Shown here piece by piece: positions 35,349-46,070 of a stretch of DNA of 56,238 nucleotides. Below the pieces are notes generated by a model. The model saw only the letters and a list, made by a program, of their open reading frames with translations, did not search any database and was not told the DNA's origin. The position numbers and the translations under genes were made by a program. Origin of the DNA: Prochlorococcus sp. AG-402-N23 (GTDB lineage Bacteria; Cyanobacteriota; Cyanobacteriia; PCC-6307; Cyanobiaceae); assembly GCA_003216355.1 (NCBI GenBank), contig QCIX01000007.1, forward strand, positions 1 to 56,238, in the 5' to 3' direction. Every line of letters starts with the position of its first letter. The first letter of the stretch is position 1.

Positions 35349-36884
35349 ATGAGATCTATAAACTTACATAAACTTTTAAATTTGGTAGGAATTATTCCTT
35401 CATTAGAGTTAGTAGATCATGAAATCAATAATATTTCTTTTAACTCTAAAGAAGTACAAAAAGGGACTTTATTTTTAGGTATGCCTGGTTTAAAAGTTGA
35501 TGGAGGAAAATTTTGCATTGAGGCAATTGAAAATGGCGCGGAGGCTGCCATTATTGGGCCTGCTGCAAAAGAGAAAATTGGATCTATTGATCGAGAAAGG
35601 ATTTTAGTTATTGAGGATAATTTAGATTATATTTTTGGTCAAATTGTCGCTGAGTTTTGGAATAGGCCTTCAAGAAAACTTAAACTTATTGGCATTACTG
35701 GAACAAATGGAAAAACGACAATTACTTTTTTATTAGAATATCTTTTAAAAAAATTAGGTAAAAAGACTGCATTATTTGGGACCTTGTTTAATAGATGGCC
35801 TGGCTTCTCAGAAGTGGCTTCTCATACAACTGATTTCGCCGATAAACTTCAAAAGAAATTAAATGCTGCTGTTGAGGCAGAATCTGAATTCGCGATATTA
35901 GAGGTAAGTTCTCATTCTATTGCTCAAAACAGGATATCAGGATGCGAATTTGAGGCGGCTATTTTTACTAATTTAACTCAAGATCATCTTGATTATCACT
36001 CAGATATGGAATCATATTTTCAAACAAAAAGAAAATTATTTTTCCCACCTTACTTAAAAGAAAAAGATGGAATTTGTGTATTAAATCATGATGACCATTG
36101 GATATCTAAATTATCATCTGAGCTTGAAAAAAGATCTTCATTAGTTTCTACAAAGATTAAAGAAAGTGAATTTGAAAATGATGATTATTTTTTCGTAACA
36201 GATAAAAAATTTACTGAAAGTGGTTCCACCTGCATTTTTCATACACCTAGGGAAAAAATTCAACTTTTTGTTCCACTTGTCGGTGAATTTAATTTAATGA
36301 ATGCGATTCAAGCAATAACAATTTTGTATAAACTTAATTTTTCTTTAAAAGATCTATCAAAGTTAATACAATCTTTCCCGGGTGCTCCTGGGAGAATGGA
36401 GAAAATACAAATTGATAATGATGTCGTTTTAAGATCACTTCCAACAGTAATTGTTGATTATGCCCACACTCCTGATGGATTAAAAAAAGTTTTGCAATCA
36501 ATTAAAAAACTTTGTGAAGGGAGACTTATAATTGTTTTTGGTTGTGGTGGAGATCGAGACCGTAGTAAAAGGCCTTTAATGGGATCAATAGCTGAGGAGT
36601 TTTCTGATAAACTTTTTATAACTTCAGATAATCCAAGATCAGAAGAACCCCAAAAGATAGTAAATGATATTTTGATGGGTATAAAAAAAAGAGAAAAAAT
36701 AACAATTGAAATTGATAGATTTGAAGCAATAAATGAATCTATTAAATTTGCCAATAAAGAAGATATTGTTTTAATTGCAGGAAAAGGACATGAAGACTAC
36801 CAAATTATCAATGATAAAGTTATTAATTTTGATGATAGAAAAATAGCTCATAAATTATTAAAAGAAAAAAGTAAATCTCAATAA
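35349..36884 (+). CDS. murE: UDP-MurNAc-tripeptide ligase MurE
   Basis: 511 aa from the ATG at 35349; the longer frame is a product of read-through of the DUF836 gene. P-loop GITGTNGKTTITFLLEYL, central HDDHW, and TSDNPRSEEPQKIV. The DNPR motif indicates meso-diaminopimelate as substrate. Peptidoglycan precursor synthesis. Confidence 0.96.
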   Translation: MRSINLHKLLNLVGIIPSLELVDHEINNISFNSKEVQKGTLFLGMPGLKVDGGKFCIEAIENGAEAAIIGPAAKEKIGSIDRERILVIEDNLDYIFGQIVAEFWNRPSRKLKLIGITGTNGKTTITFLLEYLLKKLGKKTALFGTLFNRWPGFSEVASHTTDFADKLQKKLNAAVEAESEFAILEVSSHSIAQNRISGCEFEAAIFTNLTQDHLDYHSDMESYFQTKRKLFFPPYLKEKDGICVLNHDDHWISKLSSELEKRSSLVSTKIKESEFENDDYFFVTDKKFTESGSTCIFHTPREKIQLFVPLVGEFNLMNAIQAITILYKLNFSLKDLSKLIQSFPGAPGRMEKIQIDNDVVLRSLPTVIVDYAHTPDGLKKVLQSIKKLCEGRLIIVFGCGGDRDRSKRPLMGSIAEEFSDKLFITSDNPRSEEPQKIVNDILMGIKKREKITIEIDRFEAINESIKFANKEDIVLIAGKGHEDYQIINDKVINFDDRKIAHKLLKEKSKSQ

Positions 36885-36965
36885 AATTTCATAATCAAAT
36901 AAGAAAGATCTTTACGCAAATCACAAGAAAAGTTTCTTAGAATGTATGGAGTTATTTTTAATAAA

Positions 36966-37670
36966 ATGAAAGGCTTAGCCTTAGTTGTAGGGGCAGGTGG
37001 AATTGGAACACAACTAGCTAAAGATCTGAATGAAAGTGAAAAAGATTTAGATGTTGTTTTGTGTGGAAGAAAAAGTGAATTTAATTCTTTTTGGGAATTA
37101 GATATAGAGGATTCTCAATCCCTTCTGCAGTTGAAAAATAAAATATCAAATCATCCTTCAAAATTAAGGCTAGTTGTTAATGCTACAGGTAGACTTCATA
37201 ATGATTCTCTTCAACCAGAAAAAAGATTACAACATCTTGATAAAAAAAATATGATGGAAAGTTTTTCAATAAATGCCTTTTCTCCTATTTTATTAGCTAA
37301 AGCGATTGAAGAATTTATACCAAAAGATTTTGATTTTAATTTTGCAAGTATAAGTGCAAGAGTGGGCAGCATTGAAGATAATCAAACTGGAGGTTGGTAT
37401 TCATATAGAGCTGCAAAATCTGCTCAAAATCAGTTTTTTAAATCTTTAAGTATTGAATGGGCTAGACGTTTCCCAAAGGCTACTATCACATTGCTTCATC
37501 CAGGAACAGTAGATACTGATTTATCTAGACCTTTTCATAAATTTGTTCCAGAACATAAATTATTTAGTAAAGAAAAATCCTCCCAATTCTTGATCAATAT
37601 TATTAAAAATCAATCACCAGAATCTACAGGAAAATTTATTGCATGGGACAAATCGGAGATACCTTGGTAA
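36966..37670 (+). CDS. short-chain dehydrogenase/reductase
   Basis: 234 aa from the ATG at 36966 (an ATG eight codons earlier would add non-conserved residues). Rossmann loop LVVGAGGIGTQLAKDL, NATG and the catalytic YSYRAAKSAQNQF. An atypical GxGGxG rather than GASxGIG loop. Substrate unknown. Confidence 0.85.
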   Translation: MKGLALVVGAGGIGTQLAKDLNESEKDLDVVLCGRKSEFNSFWELDIEDSQSLLQLKNKISNHPSKLRLVVNATGRLHNDSLQPEKRLQHLDKKNMMESFSINAFSPILLAKAIEEFIPKDFDFNFASISARVGSIEDNQTGGWYSYRAAKSAQNQFFKSLSIEWARRFPKATITLLHPGTVDTDLSRPFHKFVPEHKLFSKEKSSQFLINIIKNQSPESTGKFIAWDKSEIPW

Positions 37671-37700
37671 ACTAAATTTTTTCTTTATATAAATAGATCT

Positions 37701-38876
37701 TTACGTTAATATTTTTTTTATTTCTTTAGCAAGTAAATCAATCTCAGCTTCTGTAGTCATTTGATGTACGCATGCTCTAAACCATTTTGGATCTTCTAAA
37801 ACTCTAATCCAAATTTTCTTTTCTCCAAGTTTCTTTACAAATTTATCCTTATCTTTAATATTTTCGATATTAAAACTAACAATCCCATTTAAATATTTTT
37901 TTTCTAAAACTAATTCAACACCCTTTAATTGATTTAATTTGTCCCAAAGTTTTCCACTTAATTTTCTGATATTTTTGTTTTTTTCTTTTTCATGGCAGTC
38001 TTTATCCAAAAGATCTAAAGAATTCCGGAGCCCAGCAAGTAAAGGAATACAAGAGGTAGCTATTTCAAATTTCCTAGCATCATCATGAAAAAGATTATCT
38101 GATGGTTCATAGATGCCTTTTTCTTTTTTTAATGATTTCCAACCAATTATTGTTGGATCTGTTTCATGAATAAATCTATCTGAGACATAAATAGCTCCAA
38201 GACCTTCTGGACCACATGCCCATTTATGAGAAGTTATTGAATATAAATCAGAATAAAAAACTTCCTCTTCAATTTTTATGTGCCCAAAGGTTTGAGCTCC
38301 ATCAACAAGTAGATAAGAATTTTCTCGATTATTTTTTAATTCTATAAAAATTTGTTTTAAAGGAATTTTATATCCAAAGTTCCATAAAATATGAGAAATA
38401 ATTAGGATCTTAGTCTTGCTATTTAGATTTTTTAAAATCTCTAAAATTATATTTTCATCGTTTAGATTTTTAATTTTTTGGATTGGCAAAATTTTGAATA
38501 TTAATTTATTTCTTCTGCAAAACTCTCGACTTGCAGCTACTACTCCAGGATGTTCACAGTCACTTATTAACAACTCTTCTCCATCTTCTACTTTTATTCC
38601 CCAAAAAGGCAAAATCATACCTGAAGTGATATTCTCTGTTAAAGCTAAATTCTTTGAATTGACACCTAATTTTTGTGCAATTATTCTTTTTGTGGTCAAT
38701 ATTTCTTTGTAAATAAAAGGCCAAATATCATTGGTAAATGGTCCTAAATCTTGGATAATTCCCCAAGTTTTGACTACTGCTTCTAGAGAAGATTTTGGTA
38801 ATGGTCCTTGACCTCCATAGTTGAAATAATACTTATTTTTTAATGCTGGTATTTGGTCTCTTAAATTATTTCTCAT
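37701..38876 (-). CDS. class V aminotransferase / cysteine desulfurase-like enzyme
   Basis: 391 aa fold-type I PLP enzyme. The PLP lysine lies in SITSHKWACGPEGLGAIYV. N-terminus FNYGGQGPLPKSSLEAV. No SufS-type active-site loop cysteine near the C-terminus stands out, so isopenicillin-N-epimerase-like or related activity is possible. Next to a methyltransferase on the same strand. Confidence 0.82.
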   Translation of the reverse strand: MRNNLRDQIPALKNKYYFNYGGQGPLPKSSLEAVVKTWGIIQDLGPFTNDIWPFIYKEILTTKRIIAQKLGVNSKNLALTENITSGMILPFWGIKVEDGEELLISDCEHPGVVAASREFCRRNKLIFKILPIQKIKNLNDENIILEILKNLNSKTKILIISHILWNFGYKIPLKQIFIELKNNRENSYLLVDGAQTFGHIKIEEEVFYSDLYSITSHKWACGPEGLGAIYVSDRFIHETDPTIIGWKSLKKEKGIYEPSDNLFHDDARKFEIATSCIPLLAGLRNSLDLLDKDCHEKEKNKNIRKLSGKLWDKLNQLKGVELVLEKKYLNGIVSFNIENIKDKDKFVKKLGEKKIWIRVLEDPKWFRACVHQMTTEAEIDLLAKEIKKILT

Positions 38877-38913
38877 GGAAAATTTAAATTATATTTTTAA
38901 ATTCTTGAATTTT

Positions 38914-39708
38914 TTAAATATTGCCTACTAAAGTTACTGTTCTAAATTCAATATCCTCAATTACTTTCCAAGGTTCAGCACTCCTTTCTGCAAATTCTAA
39001 ATTTTTAAATCCTAGTTCTTTAAAATCACTTATAAAGTCTGGTTCATACCATGCTCCACTAATACATCCTGTCCATAGATCATGATCATTTTGCAATCTT
39101 AAAGGAACTTTTTTGTTAGAGACAATATCGCTAATTGCTATTCTTCCATTATCGTTTAAAACTCTTTTTATATTTCTTAGAAGGTTATTTCTAGATTCTG
39201 GACTTACCAAGTTTAAAACGCAATTACTTAAAATAATATCAACTGATTTATCAGCGATTAATGGATTTAAATCTTTATCTAATTCATCAAGTTTTTGAAT
39301 GGAACCTTCTAGAAATTCTGTATTGTTGAAACCTATATTTTTTGTAACTTCTTTAGAGGCTGATCTTGATAAACAAAGCATGTCAGGATTCTGATCAATT
39401 CCAATAACTTTCCCTTCTTTTCCAACAATTTGGGCACAAATAAAAGCATTTTTGCCGCTACCACTTCCAAGATCTAAGACTATATCATTTTTTTGAACAT
39501 ATTTTGTTGGATCACCACATCCATAGTCTCTTTCTATAACCTCTTGAGGAATTGCTTCAAGTAAAACGGGATTAAACCCAACTGGTGTACAAAGACAACT
39601 TTCTTTTTCAAGTGCGGCTGAACCATATCTTTCTTGAATCGCATCTTTATGATCGAATTGATTAGATGCTTTATTCGATGTGTTTGTATTGCAGCAACTT
39701 TCAGACAT
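38914..39708 (-). CDS. arsM: ArsM-like arsenite methyltransferase
   Basis: 264-aa class I SAM methyltransferase from the ATG at 39708. SAM motif VLDLGSGSGKNAF and two cysteine blocks matching the arsenic site: SNCVLNLVSPESR and LWTGCISGAWYEPDF, the equivalents of Cys174 and Cys224 in other ArsM proteins. The N-terminus has MSESCC and another Cys pair (SCLC). Function in arsenic methylation is inferred from these cysteines. Confidence 0.82.
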   Translation of the reverse strand: MSESCCNTNTSNKASNQFDHKDAIQERYGSAALEKESCLCTPVGFNPVLLEAIPQEVIERDYGCGDPTKYVQKNDIVLDLGSGSGKNAFICAQIVGKEGKVIGIDQNPDMLCLSRSASKEVTKNIGFNNTEFLEGSIQKLDELDKDLNPLIADKSVDIILSNCVLNLVSPESRNNLLRNIKRVLNDNGRIAISDIVSNKKVPLRLQNDHDLWTGCISGAWYEPDFISDFKELGFKNLEFAERSAEPWKVIEDIEFRTVTLVGNI

Positions 39709-39740
39709 ATTTTTAAAAGGACTCTCGATAAATATAGCCA

Positions 39741-39770
39741 AAAAAAAAGCCCCTTAAAAAGGGGCTTTTA
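39741..39770 (-). terminator. bidirectional intrinsic terminator
   Basis: AAAAGCCCCTT-AAAA-AGGGGCTTTT, with A runs on one side and T on the other. It lies between the DUF4278 gene (whose transcript it ends on the minus strand) and arsM. Confidence 0.9.
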
Positions 39771-39785
39771 ATTTATTTAATTAAA

Positions 39786-39959
39786 TTATTTAGTGTAGTT
39801 AACACCTCTGTAATTTAATTCTGCTTTTTCATTACTTGAAGAAGCGTCATCCATTCTATTGGTGTATACGTTTCTTCTGTAGGTAAGTTCAACAAGTTGC
39901 TTTTTAGCAGCTTCTTTGTTTTGAACGTAGTTTTTACCTCTGTAAGTTAAAGTAGTCAT
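39786..39959 (-). CDS. DUF4278 protein, 57 aa
   Basis: ATG at 39959 is preferred over an in-frame ATG at 39995, which lies in a GC-rich structured leader. The product has repeated LxYRGxxY-type blocks (TTLTYRGKNYVQ near the N-terminus, AELNYRGVNYTK at the C-terminus), the hallmark of DUF4278 in cyanobacteria. Function unknown. Monocistronic, with its own terminator. Confidence 0.75.
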   Translation of the reverse strand: MTTLTYRGKNYVQNKEAAKKQLVELTYRRNVYTNRMDDASSSNEKAELNYRGVNYTK

Positions 39960-40055
39960 GTTTCGATGTGACAACACGGCCATCCCCCGTTCCATGGTAT
40001 GACTCGAACTGCGCCCTCAAATGAGGGTGAACGAAAAAGTAGCGATTGCTACCAA
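39960..40055 (-). promoter_or_regulatory. structured GC-rich leader with terminator-like hairpin
   Basis: The minus-strand leader of the DUF4278 gene has a hairpin GTAGC-AATC-GCTAC followed by TTTTT (40033-40052), which is an intrinsic-terminator layout, then a CCCTC-ATTT-GAGGG hairpin (40014-40027). The region is far richer in G and C than its surroundings. It may be an attenuator or the 3' end of a small RNA reading leftwards. Confidence 0.45.
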
Positions 40056-40184
40056 ATTATTATAAGCGTATTTTTAACTGGATGTCTAGCTTTTACAAAT
40101 AGAAACGAAGATTTAATGTTTTTTTAATTATTATCTTAGGTAAATTTTTCTATAAATAGTCTCCATTAAGGTTTATGTTTATAT

Positions 40185-40472
40185 TTGGTTAATCTTCTTG
40201 TAACTATTTTTTTTATGACAGGTTTTTTATATTTCTTGGGAAATACTTTAAGGTGGCCAGTCCTAAAGCCAAAAGAATTTTTTTCCTTACATGCGTATTT
40301 TTCAATTATTTATTTGATAACTTTTACTTTGAGTAAGTATGATGTAAGCCAATCAAATTTAGTTTTTACTCTAGGAATTCTTGCACCTCTTTTAATCGCT
40401 ATTGGGCAAGGACTTCCAATTGATTGCCTTGATATGGAATCATCCTTGTTGAAGGAATTAAAAACTAAATAA
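40185..40472 (+). CDS. multi-pass membrane protein, 95 aa
   Basis: Three predicted transmembrane helices (TIFFMTGFLYFLGN, FSIIYLITFTL, FTLGILAPLLIAI) and a polar C-terminus. TTG start at 40185; an alternative ATG at 40215 would lose part of the first helix. No domain recognised. Confidence 0.6.
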   Translation: MVNLLVTIFFMTGFLYFLGNTLRWPVLKPKEFFSLHAYFSIIYLITFTLSKYDVSQSNLVFTLGILAPLLIAIGQGLPIDCLDMESSLLKELKTK

Positions 40473-40494
40473 TATATTTTTCAGTTTAAAATTT

Positions 40495-40740
40495 TTATAA
40501 AACCTGAACAACTTCGCTTATTTCAGGAATCATTTCTTTTAACTTTCTTTCAATACCCATTTTTAGAGTCATAGTACTACTTGGGCAACTACCACATGCC
40601 CCTTGAAGTCTGACTTTGACAATTGGACCATCTATTTCTGCAATCTCTACATTACCTCCATCAGATATTAAAAAAGGTCTTAGCTCGTCAAGGACTTTTT
40701 CTACATTTTCGTTTGTCAGCGAGAGTGTTTCAGTACTCAT
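40495..40740 (-). CDS. nfu: NifU-like Fe-S scaffold (C-terminal Nfu domain)
   Basis: 81 aa single NifU C-terminal domain. Cluster-binding [16 protein letters not shown] with CxxC (residues about 53-56). Delivers Fe-S clusters to photosystem I and other targets in cyanobacteria. Divergent from mqo. Confidence 0.95.
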   Translation of the reverse strand: MSTETLSLTNENVEKVLDELRPFLISDGGNVEIAEIDGPIVKVRLQGACGSCPSSTMTLKMGIERKLKEMIPEISEVVQVL

Positions 40741-40810
40741 AATTTTGGATTAACTTTATAATAAGCCTAGAAAGAAATTTGATTAATTGCAAAAAAGATA
40801 ATTTTCTGTT

Positions 40811-42307
40811 GTGACTTCATTTCAAAATCCCACTAACGACAATAACTACTTTGATGCAGTCTTAGTAGGAGCAGGGATAATGAGCAGTACTTTAGCCCTC
40901 TTAATTTCAGAAGTTTTACCCGATATAAATATTCTTATTGTAGAAAAATTAAATGCTCCAGGAAGTGAAAGTACTGGCGCTTTTAATAATGCAGGTACAG
41001 GACATGCTGCTAATTGTGAATTAAACTATACACCTTTAGATGAAAAAGGAAATATAACAATAGATAAAGCGCTCTCAATAAATCGATCCTTTGAAAGATC
41101 CATGTCTTTATGGGCCTCATTGTATGAAGCAGGGAAAATTGATATTAAAAAGTTTTTAAAATTTATTCCTCATATTAGCTTTGTGTCTGGTCAGGATAAT
41201 ATTTCTTTTTTAAAAAAAAGATTTCAGAAAATGACCGAAAATCCCGAATTTATTGATATGGAATTTTCTACATCTTTTGATGAAATTTCATCATGGGCTC
41301 CTTTAATAACCAAAGATAGAAATCCATTTACTAAAATTGCTGCGACCAGAATAGGTAGAGGAACAGATATTAATTTTGAGGCTCTCACAAAAGAGTATTT
41401 ATCTTTAGTTTCTTTAAACAAAAATTTTGAAATTAGATACAAAACAGAATTAGTAGATTTAAAGAAAATTGATAATAAAAAATGGGAACTAGAAATTAGT
41501 TCTGAAGGTAAAAAAACTTCAATTAGAACTGGCTATGTTTTTCTCGGTGCTGGTGGAAAAACAATTAATTATTTGCAAAAATCGAAAATTCCAGAAGCAA
41601 AGAGTTATGGTGGATTTCCTGTTAGTGGGAAATGGCTTATTTGCGAGGAAAAAGATCTAACAGAAAAACATAACTCAAAAGTTTATGGTAAGGCTGATAT
41701 TGGATCGCCACCAATGTCTGTGCCCCATTTAGATACCAGATGGATTGATAATAAAAAGCTTCTTTTATACGGACCTTTTGCTGGATTTACAACAAAATTT
41801 TTAAAGCAAAGTTCATACTTTGACTTATTTAGTTCAATTAAAAAAAATAATATTTTTTCTATGTTAGACGTTGGTTTCAAGAACAACGATTTAATTAATT
41901 ACCTAATATCACAATCTTTAAAGAACCATAACTCAAGAGTTGAGAATTTAAAAAATATGATGCCATCAGCTAATCCCTCTGATTGGTATTTAAAAAATGC
42001 TGGTCAAAGAGTCCAAATAATTAAAAAAACTGAGGGTGGTGGTTCTTTGAAATTTGGAACGGAGATTGTGAATTCATCTGATGGATCATTATCTGCTTTG
42101 TTGGGAGCATCTCCCGGAGCAAGTACTGCGGTTTCAATTATGGTTGAGGTTCTAGAAAAATCTGTTTTATTTTTAAACGATAAGCATAATCTTCAGAAAA
42201 AAATAAATGAATTAATTTATCCAGAACTATCAGCCTCTGAAAATTACAGCACCTCTATAAAAGACATCAAAAAAAGAAATAATTCCATTTTTGGTTTCCA
42301 TCCATAA
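40811..42307 (+). CDS. mqo: malate:quinone oxidoreductase
   Basis: 498 aa with GTG start. N-terminal FAD-binding [37 protein letters not shown] and C-terminal [10 protein letters not shown]. Membrane-associated oxidation of malate to oxaloacetate with electrons to the quinone pool, in place of NAD-malate dehydrogenase. Followed by lepA with its own SD. Confidence 0.95.
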   Translation: MTSFQNPTNDNNYFDAVLVGAGIMSSTLALLISEVLPDINILIVEKLNAPGSESTGAFNNAGTGHAANCELNYTPLDEKGNITIDKALSINRSFERSMSLWASLYEAGKIDIKKFLKFIPHISFVSGQDNISFLKKRFQKMTENPEFIDMEFSTSFDEISSWAPLITKDRNPFTKIAATRIGRGTDINFEALTKEYLSLVSLNKNFEIRYKTELVDLKKIDNKKWELEISSEGKKTSIRTGYVFLGAGGKTINYLQKSKIPEAKSYGGFPVSGKWLICEEKDLTEKHNSKVYGKADIGSPPMSVPHLDTRWIDNKKLLLYGPFAGFTTKFLKQSSYFDLFSSIKKNNIFSMLDVGFKNNDLINYLISQSLKNHNSRVENLKNMMPSANPSDWYLKNAGQRVQIIKKTEGGGSLKFGTEIVNSSDGSLSALLGASPGASTAVSIMVEVLEKSVLFLNDKHNLQKKINELIYPELSASENYSTSIKDIKKRNNSIFGFHP

Positions 42308-42362
42308 TTCTAATTAGCTAATATTAAACAAGATGTAATAAGAGGAGAATTTTTCTTTCTAT

Positions 42363-44171
42363 ATGACTGATATATCGGTTTCAAAAATTAGAAATTTCTG
42401 CATAATCGCTCATATTGACCATGGTAAATCTACCCTTGCAGATAGGTTGCTCCAAGATACTGATACTGTGCAGCAAAGGGATATGCAAGAACAATTTTTG
42501 GACAGTATGGATCTTGAAAGAGAAAGAGGAATTACTATCAAATTACAGGCCGCTAGGATGAAATATAAAGCTGAAGATTCTCAAGAATATGTTTTGAACT
42601 TAATAGATACCCCAGGGCATGTTGATTTCTCTTATGAGGTTAGTAGATCTCTTCAAGCTTGTGAAGGCGCTTTACTCGTAGTTGATGCAAGTCAAGGAGT
42701 GGAAGCTCAAACCTTAGCTAATGTTTATCTTGCCTTAGAAAATAATCTTGAAATAATTCCTGTTTTAAATAAAGTTGACTTACCAGGTGCTGATGCTGAA
42801 AAAATAAAACAAGAAATAGAGGAAATTATTGGACTTGATACATCTAATGCAATAAATTGTTCAGCAAAAACTGGAGTTGGTATTAAAGATATTTTGGAAG
42901 CAATCGTAAGAAGAGTACCTCCTCCTCAAGATGAAATTAAACTACCTACAAAGGCACTCATTTTTGATTCTTATTATGATCCCTACAGAGGAGTTATTGT
43001 TTATTTCAGGGTGATATCTGGGTCTCTTAATAAGAGAGAAAAAATATTATTAATGGCGAGTAAAAAAAATTATGAACTGGATGAGATAGGAATAATGGCA
43101 CCTGATCAGCAGCAAGTTGATGAATTACATGCAGGAGAAGTTGGCTATTTAGCTGCTTCTATAAAATCTGTTGCTGATGCGAGAGTGGGAGATACGATTA
43201 CTCTTTTAAATTCACCTGCAAATGATCCTTTGCCTGGATATAAGACAGCAAATCCTATGGTTTTTTGTGGCTTATTCCCGACTGATGCTGATCAATTCCC
43301 AGATTTAAGAGTATCTCTTGAAAAATTACAATTATCTGATGCAGCTTTAAAATATGAGCCCGAAACCAGTAGTGCAATGGGCTTCGGTTTTAGGTGCGGA
43401 TTCCTAGGTCTTCTTCATATGGAGATTGTTCAAGAAAGATTAGAAAGAGAATATGACTTGGATCTAATTGTAACGGCACCATCAGTTATTTATAAGGTTA
43501 ATTTAAATCATCAGGAGCATACCTTTATTGATAATCCTTCTACAATTCCTGATCCACAACTTAGAGAATCAATAGAAGAGCCTTATGTGAAAATGGAAAT
43601 TTATGCTCCCAATGAATTTAATGGAACATTAATGGGTTTATGTCAGGAAAGAAGGGGATTATTTATAGATATGAAATACATAACAACAGATCGAGTAACC
43701 TTGATTTATGAAATTCCATTAGCAGAAGTTGTTACAGATTTCTTTGATCAAATGAAAAGTAGAACCCAAGGTTATGCATCAATGGAATATCATTTGATTG
43801 GCTATAGAAAAAATGACCTTGTTAGATTAGATGTCCTAATAAATTCAGAAAGAGCAGATCCATTAACTTCTATTGTTCATAAAGATAAGGCTTATGGAAT
43901 TGGCAGAAGTTTAGTTGAGAAATTAAAAGAACTTATTCCAAAACAACAATTTAAAATACCTATTCAAGCATCAATCGGTAGCAGGATTATTGCAAGTGAA
44001 AGTATAAGTGCTTTGCGAAAAGATGTTTTATCTAAATGTTATGGAGGAGATATTTCTAGGAAAAAGAAACTTTTAAAGAAACAAGCCAAAGGTAAAAAGA
44101 GGATGAAGGCAATGGGTAAAGTTGAAGTGCCTCAAGAAGCTTTTATGGCCGTTCTGAAATTAAACCAGTAA
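42363..44171 (+). CDS. lepA: elongation factor 4 (LepA)
   Basis: 602-aa translational GTPase: [17 protein letters not shown]-loop, [10 protein letters not shown] and DTPGHVDF switch regions, NKVD, and the LepA-specific C-terminal domain ([15 protein letters not shown]). Back-translocates ribosomes. SD AAGAGGAG precedes the ATG at 42363. Confidence 0.98.
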   Translation: MTDISVSKIRNFCIIAHIDHGKSTLADRLLQDTDTVQQRDMQEQFLDSMDLERERGITIKLQAARMKYKAEDSQEYVLNLIDTPGHVDFSYEVSRSLQACEGALLVVDASQGVEAQTLANVYLALENNLEIIPVLNKVDLPGADAEKIKQEIEEIIGLDTSNAINCSAKTGVGIKDILEAIVRRVPPPQDEIKLPTKALIFDSYYDPYRGVIVYFRVISGSLNKREKILLMASKKNYELDEIGIMAPDQQQVDELHAGEVGYLAASIKSVADARVGDTITLLNSPANDPLPGYKTANPMVFCGLFPTDADQFPDLRVSLEKLQLSDAALKYEPETSSAMGFGFRCGFLGLLHMEIVQERLEREYDLDLIVTAPSVIYKVNLNHQEHTFIDNPSTIPDPQLRESIEEPYVKMEIYAPNEFNGTLMGLCQERRGLFIDMKYITTDRVTLIYEIPLAEVVTDFFDQMKSRTQGYASMEYHLIGYRKNDLVRLDVLINSERADPLTSIVHKDKAYGIGRSLVEKLKELIPKQQFKIPIQASIGSRIIASESISALRKDVLSKCYGGDISRKKKLLKKQAKGKKRMKAMGKVEVPQEAFMAVLKLNQ

Positions 44172-44250
44172 TTTCTTTTAATTTAAAATTTATATCTATT
44201 TATTTTTAAAAGAATTGGGTATATTTCAGTCATATCTGTAAAAAAAGATT

Positions 44251-45096
44251 TTGGATATTAACTCATTTAATCTTGTCGGCGCAAATATCAGAAAAGCTGG
44301 ATTTTTAATTGTACTTTTTTATCTTCTTGTTGTTTTAATAATGAAATTTTTAGAAGCCAATAATTTTTTTGGTGATTCATTTTCAATGTTAAGCAATGAT
44401 ATCTTTGCCCCTCCATCGCTTAATCATTTTTGTGGCACAGATAGATTAGGAAGAGATGTTTGCTTAAGAACTTTGCAAGGATCATCCTTAGCGATAGAAG
44501 TTGTATTCTTAGCTATTCTTTTTTCATTAAGTTTGGGTTTGCCATTGGGATTATTAAGTGGATATTTCGGTGGTTTTTTTGATAAATGCTTATCACTAAT
44601 AATGGATACTGTTTTTTCAATACCTGTAATTTTGCTTTCAGTTGTTGTGGCTTTTGTATTGGGTAAGGGTATCTTTAACGCAGCTTTGGCATTGTGTATT
44701 GTTTACTCTCCTCAATATTTTAGATTAATCAGAAATCAGACAATATTGGTTAAATCCGAAACTTATGTGGAGGCAGCTCAAGTTTCAGGAGCTGATGTTA
44801 AAACAATTATTTTTAAGTATATTCTCCCAAATGTAATAACACCTTTGCCTATTCTGCTTACTCTAAATGCTGCGGATGCTGTCTTGGTATTAGGAAGTTT
44901 AGGATTTTTAGGTCTTGGTGTTCCTGCAGATGTCCCAGAGTGGGGAAGTGACTTAAATCTTGCTCTTGCCGCTTTACCGACAGGTATATGGTGGACGGCT
45001 TTGTTCCCAGGTTTGGCAATGTTTTTTTTAGTTTTAGGTCTTTCTTTTATAGGAGAGGATCTTGAAGAAATTTTTGATAGTCAAAATTCTGAATAA
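44251..45096 (+). CDS. peptide-type ABC transporter permease (DppC family)
   Basis: 281 aa, TTG start. Several membrane helices and the EAA loop YVEAAQVSGADVKTIIFKY, ILPNVITPLPILLTL. N-terminus has the DppC-like FCGTDRLGRDVCLRTLQGSS segment. No partner permease, ATPase or binding protein is adjacent, so the substrate cannot be assigned. Confidence 0.88.
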   Translation: MDINSFNLVGANIRKAGFLIVLFYLLVVLIMKFLEANNFFGDSFSMLSNDIFAPPSLNHFCGTDRLGRDVCLRTLQGSSLAIEVVFLAILFSLSLGLPLGLLSGYFGGFFDKCLSLIMDTVFSIPVILLSVVVAFVLGKGIFNAALALCIVYSPQYFRLIRNQTILVKSETYVEAAQVSGADVKTIIFKYILPNVITPLPILLTLNAADAVLVLGSLGFLGLGVPADVPEWGSDLNLALAALPTGIWWTALFPGLAMFFLVLGLSFIGEDLEEIFDSQNSE

Positions 45097-45098
45097 AT

Positions 45099-45770
45099 TT
45101 AGTTATCTGTAATAGGATCAAGTTCTCCTTGATCATTCAACTTTGGATATTCTTTAGCTGATTTTTTATATACCGCAGCTAATTCTGGGTAACACCATTC
45201 AAAAAGTGTTTTTTGATATTCATCTATATTTAAACCTTCTCCATTAGTGGGCAATATACCTTTATTTTTTCTTTGGCTAATAGCTTCAAATAATAATATG
45301 GAAGCAGCAACTGAAACATTCAGAGATTGAACCATACCTCTCATAGGTATAAAAATTGATTGATCAACCATTGATATAAGTTCATTACTCAGTCCCCATT
45401 TTTCTGCTCCTAAAACAAAACATGTATTTTGAGAATAATCAAAACTTCTATAATCTACTGATTCATTATTAAGATTCGTTCCATATAATTTAAAACCCTT
45501 ATTCTTTAAATCAGATATTGCTTTGATAGTGTTTTCATGATTATTTAGTTTCACCCATTTTTGACTTCCTTGTGCAGTACTATTAAAAGTCTTAACGGCA
45601 TTCGTTTTGCTAATAAAATTTGCTTCAAAAACTCCTGCTGCATCACAAGTCCTTAATATCGCGGATAGATTATGTGGTTTATTGACATCCTCAACTAAAA
45701 CAGTCAAGTTTTTCATTCTGCAATCTAAAACACTTTTGATTCGTTCAAATCTTCTTGGCAAAATTGACAT
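45099..45770 (-). CDS. trmH: TrmH/SpoU-type tRNA 2'-O-methyltransferase
   Basis: 223-aa SPOUT enzyme. The trefoil-knot motifs CFVLGAEKWGLSNELI and IPMRGMVQSLNVSVAASILLFEA are intact, consistent with TrmH (Gm18). Convergent with the ABC permease. Confidence 0.9.
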   Translation of the reverse strand: MSILPRRFERIKSVLDCRMKNLTVLVEDVNKPHNLSAILRTCDAAGVFEANFISKTNAVKTFNSTAQGSQKWVKLNNHENTIKAISDLKNKGFKLYGTNLNNESVDYRSFDYSQNTCFVLGAEKWGLSNELISMVDQSIFIPMRGMVQSLNVSVAASILLFEAISQRKNKGILPTNGEGLNIDEYQKTLFEWCYPELAAVYKKSAKEYPKLNDQGELDPITDN

Positions 45771-45866
45771 TTATGATTTTTTCACACTTCTAAATTATAT
45801 TCAAAAAATATTGATTACCTATTAAATCTCTTGGTTTATAATATTTTTGTAGTTTGAATTAACCCA

Positions 45867-46070
45867 ATGGCATACATAGAATGGGACTATACAATAATAA
45901 CAAGTATGGTAGAAAAACAAGGGTGGGATTTGCCTGAACGTGAATCGGAAGAATGGAATAAATTCAACGACGAATTAGGAGAAAAAATGAGAGGTGTTGG
46001 ACTTGTTTTTGAAAAATATTGTAAATTTACTCCTGATGTAGGAGAAGGAGTTCATCTTTTAGATGACTGA
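45867..46070 (+). CDS. hypothetical protein, 67 aa
   Basis: Acidic soluble protein: AYIEWDYTIITSMVEKQGWD then VGLVFEKYCKFTPDVG. No known domain recognised. Followed by a hairpin CCATTGAT/ATCAATGG (46092-46115) that may terminate it. Confidence 0.6.
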   Translation: MAYIEWDYTIITSMVEKQGWDLPERESEEWNKFNDELGEKMRGVGLVFEKYCKFTPDVGEGVHLLDD

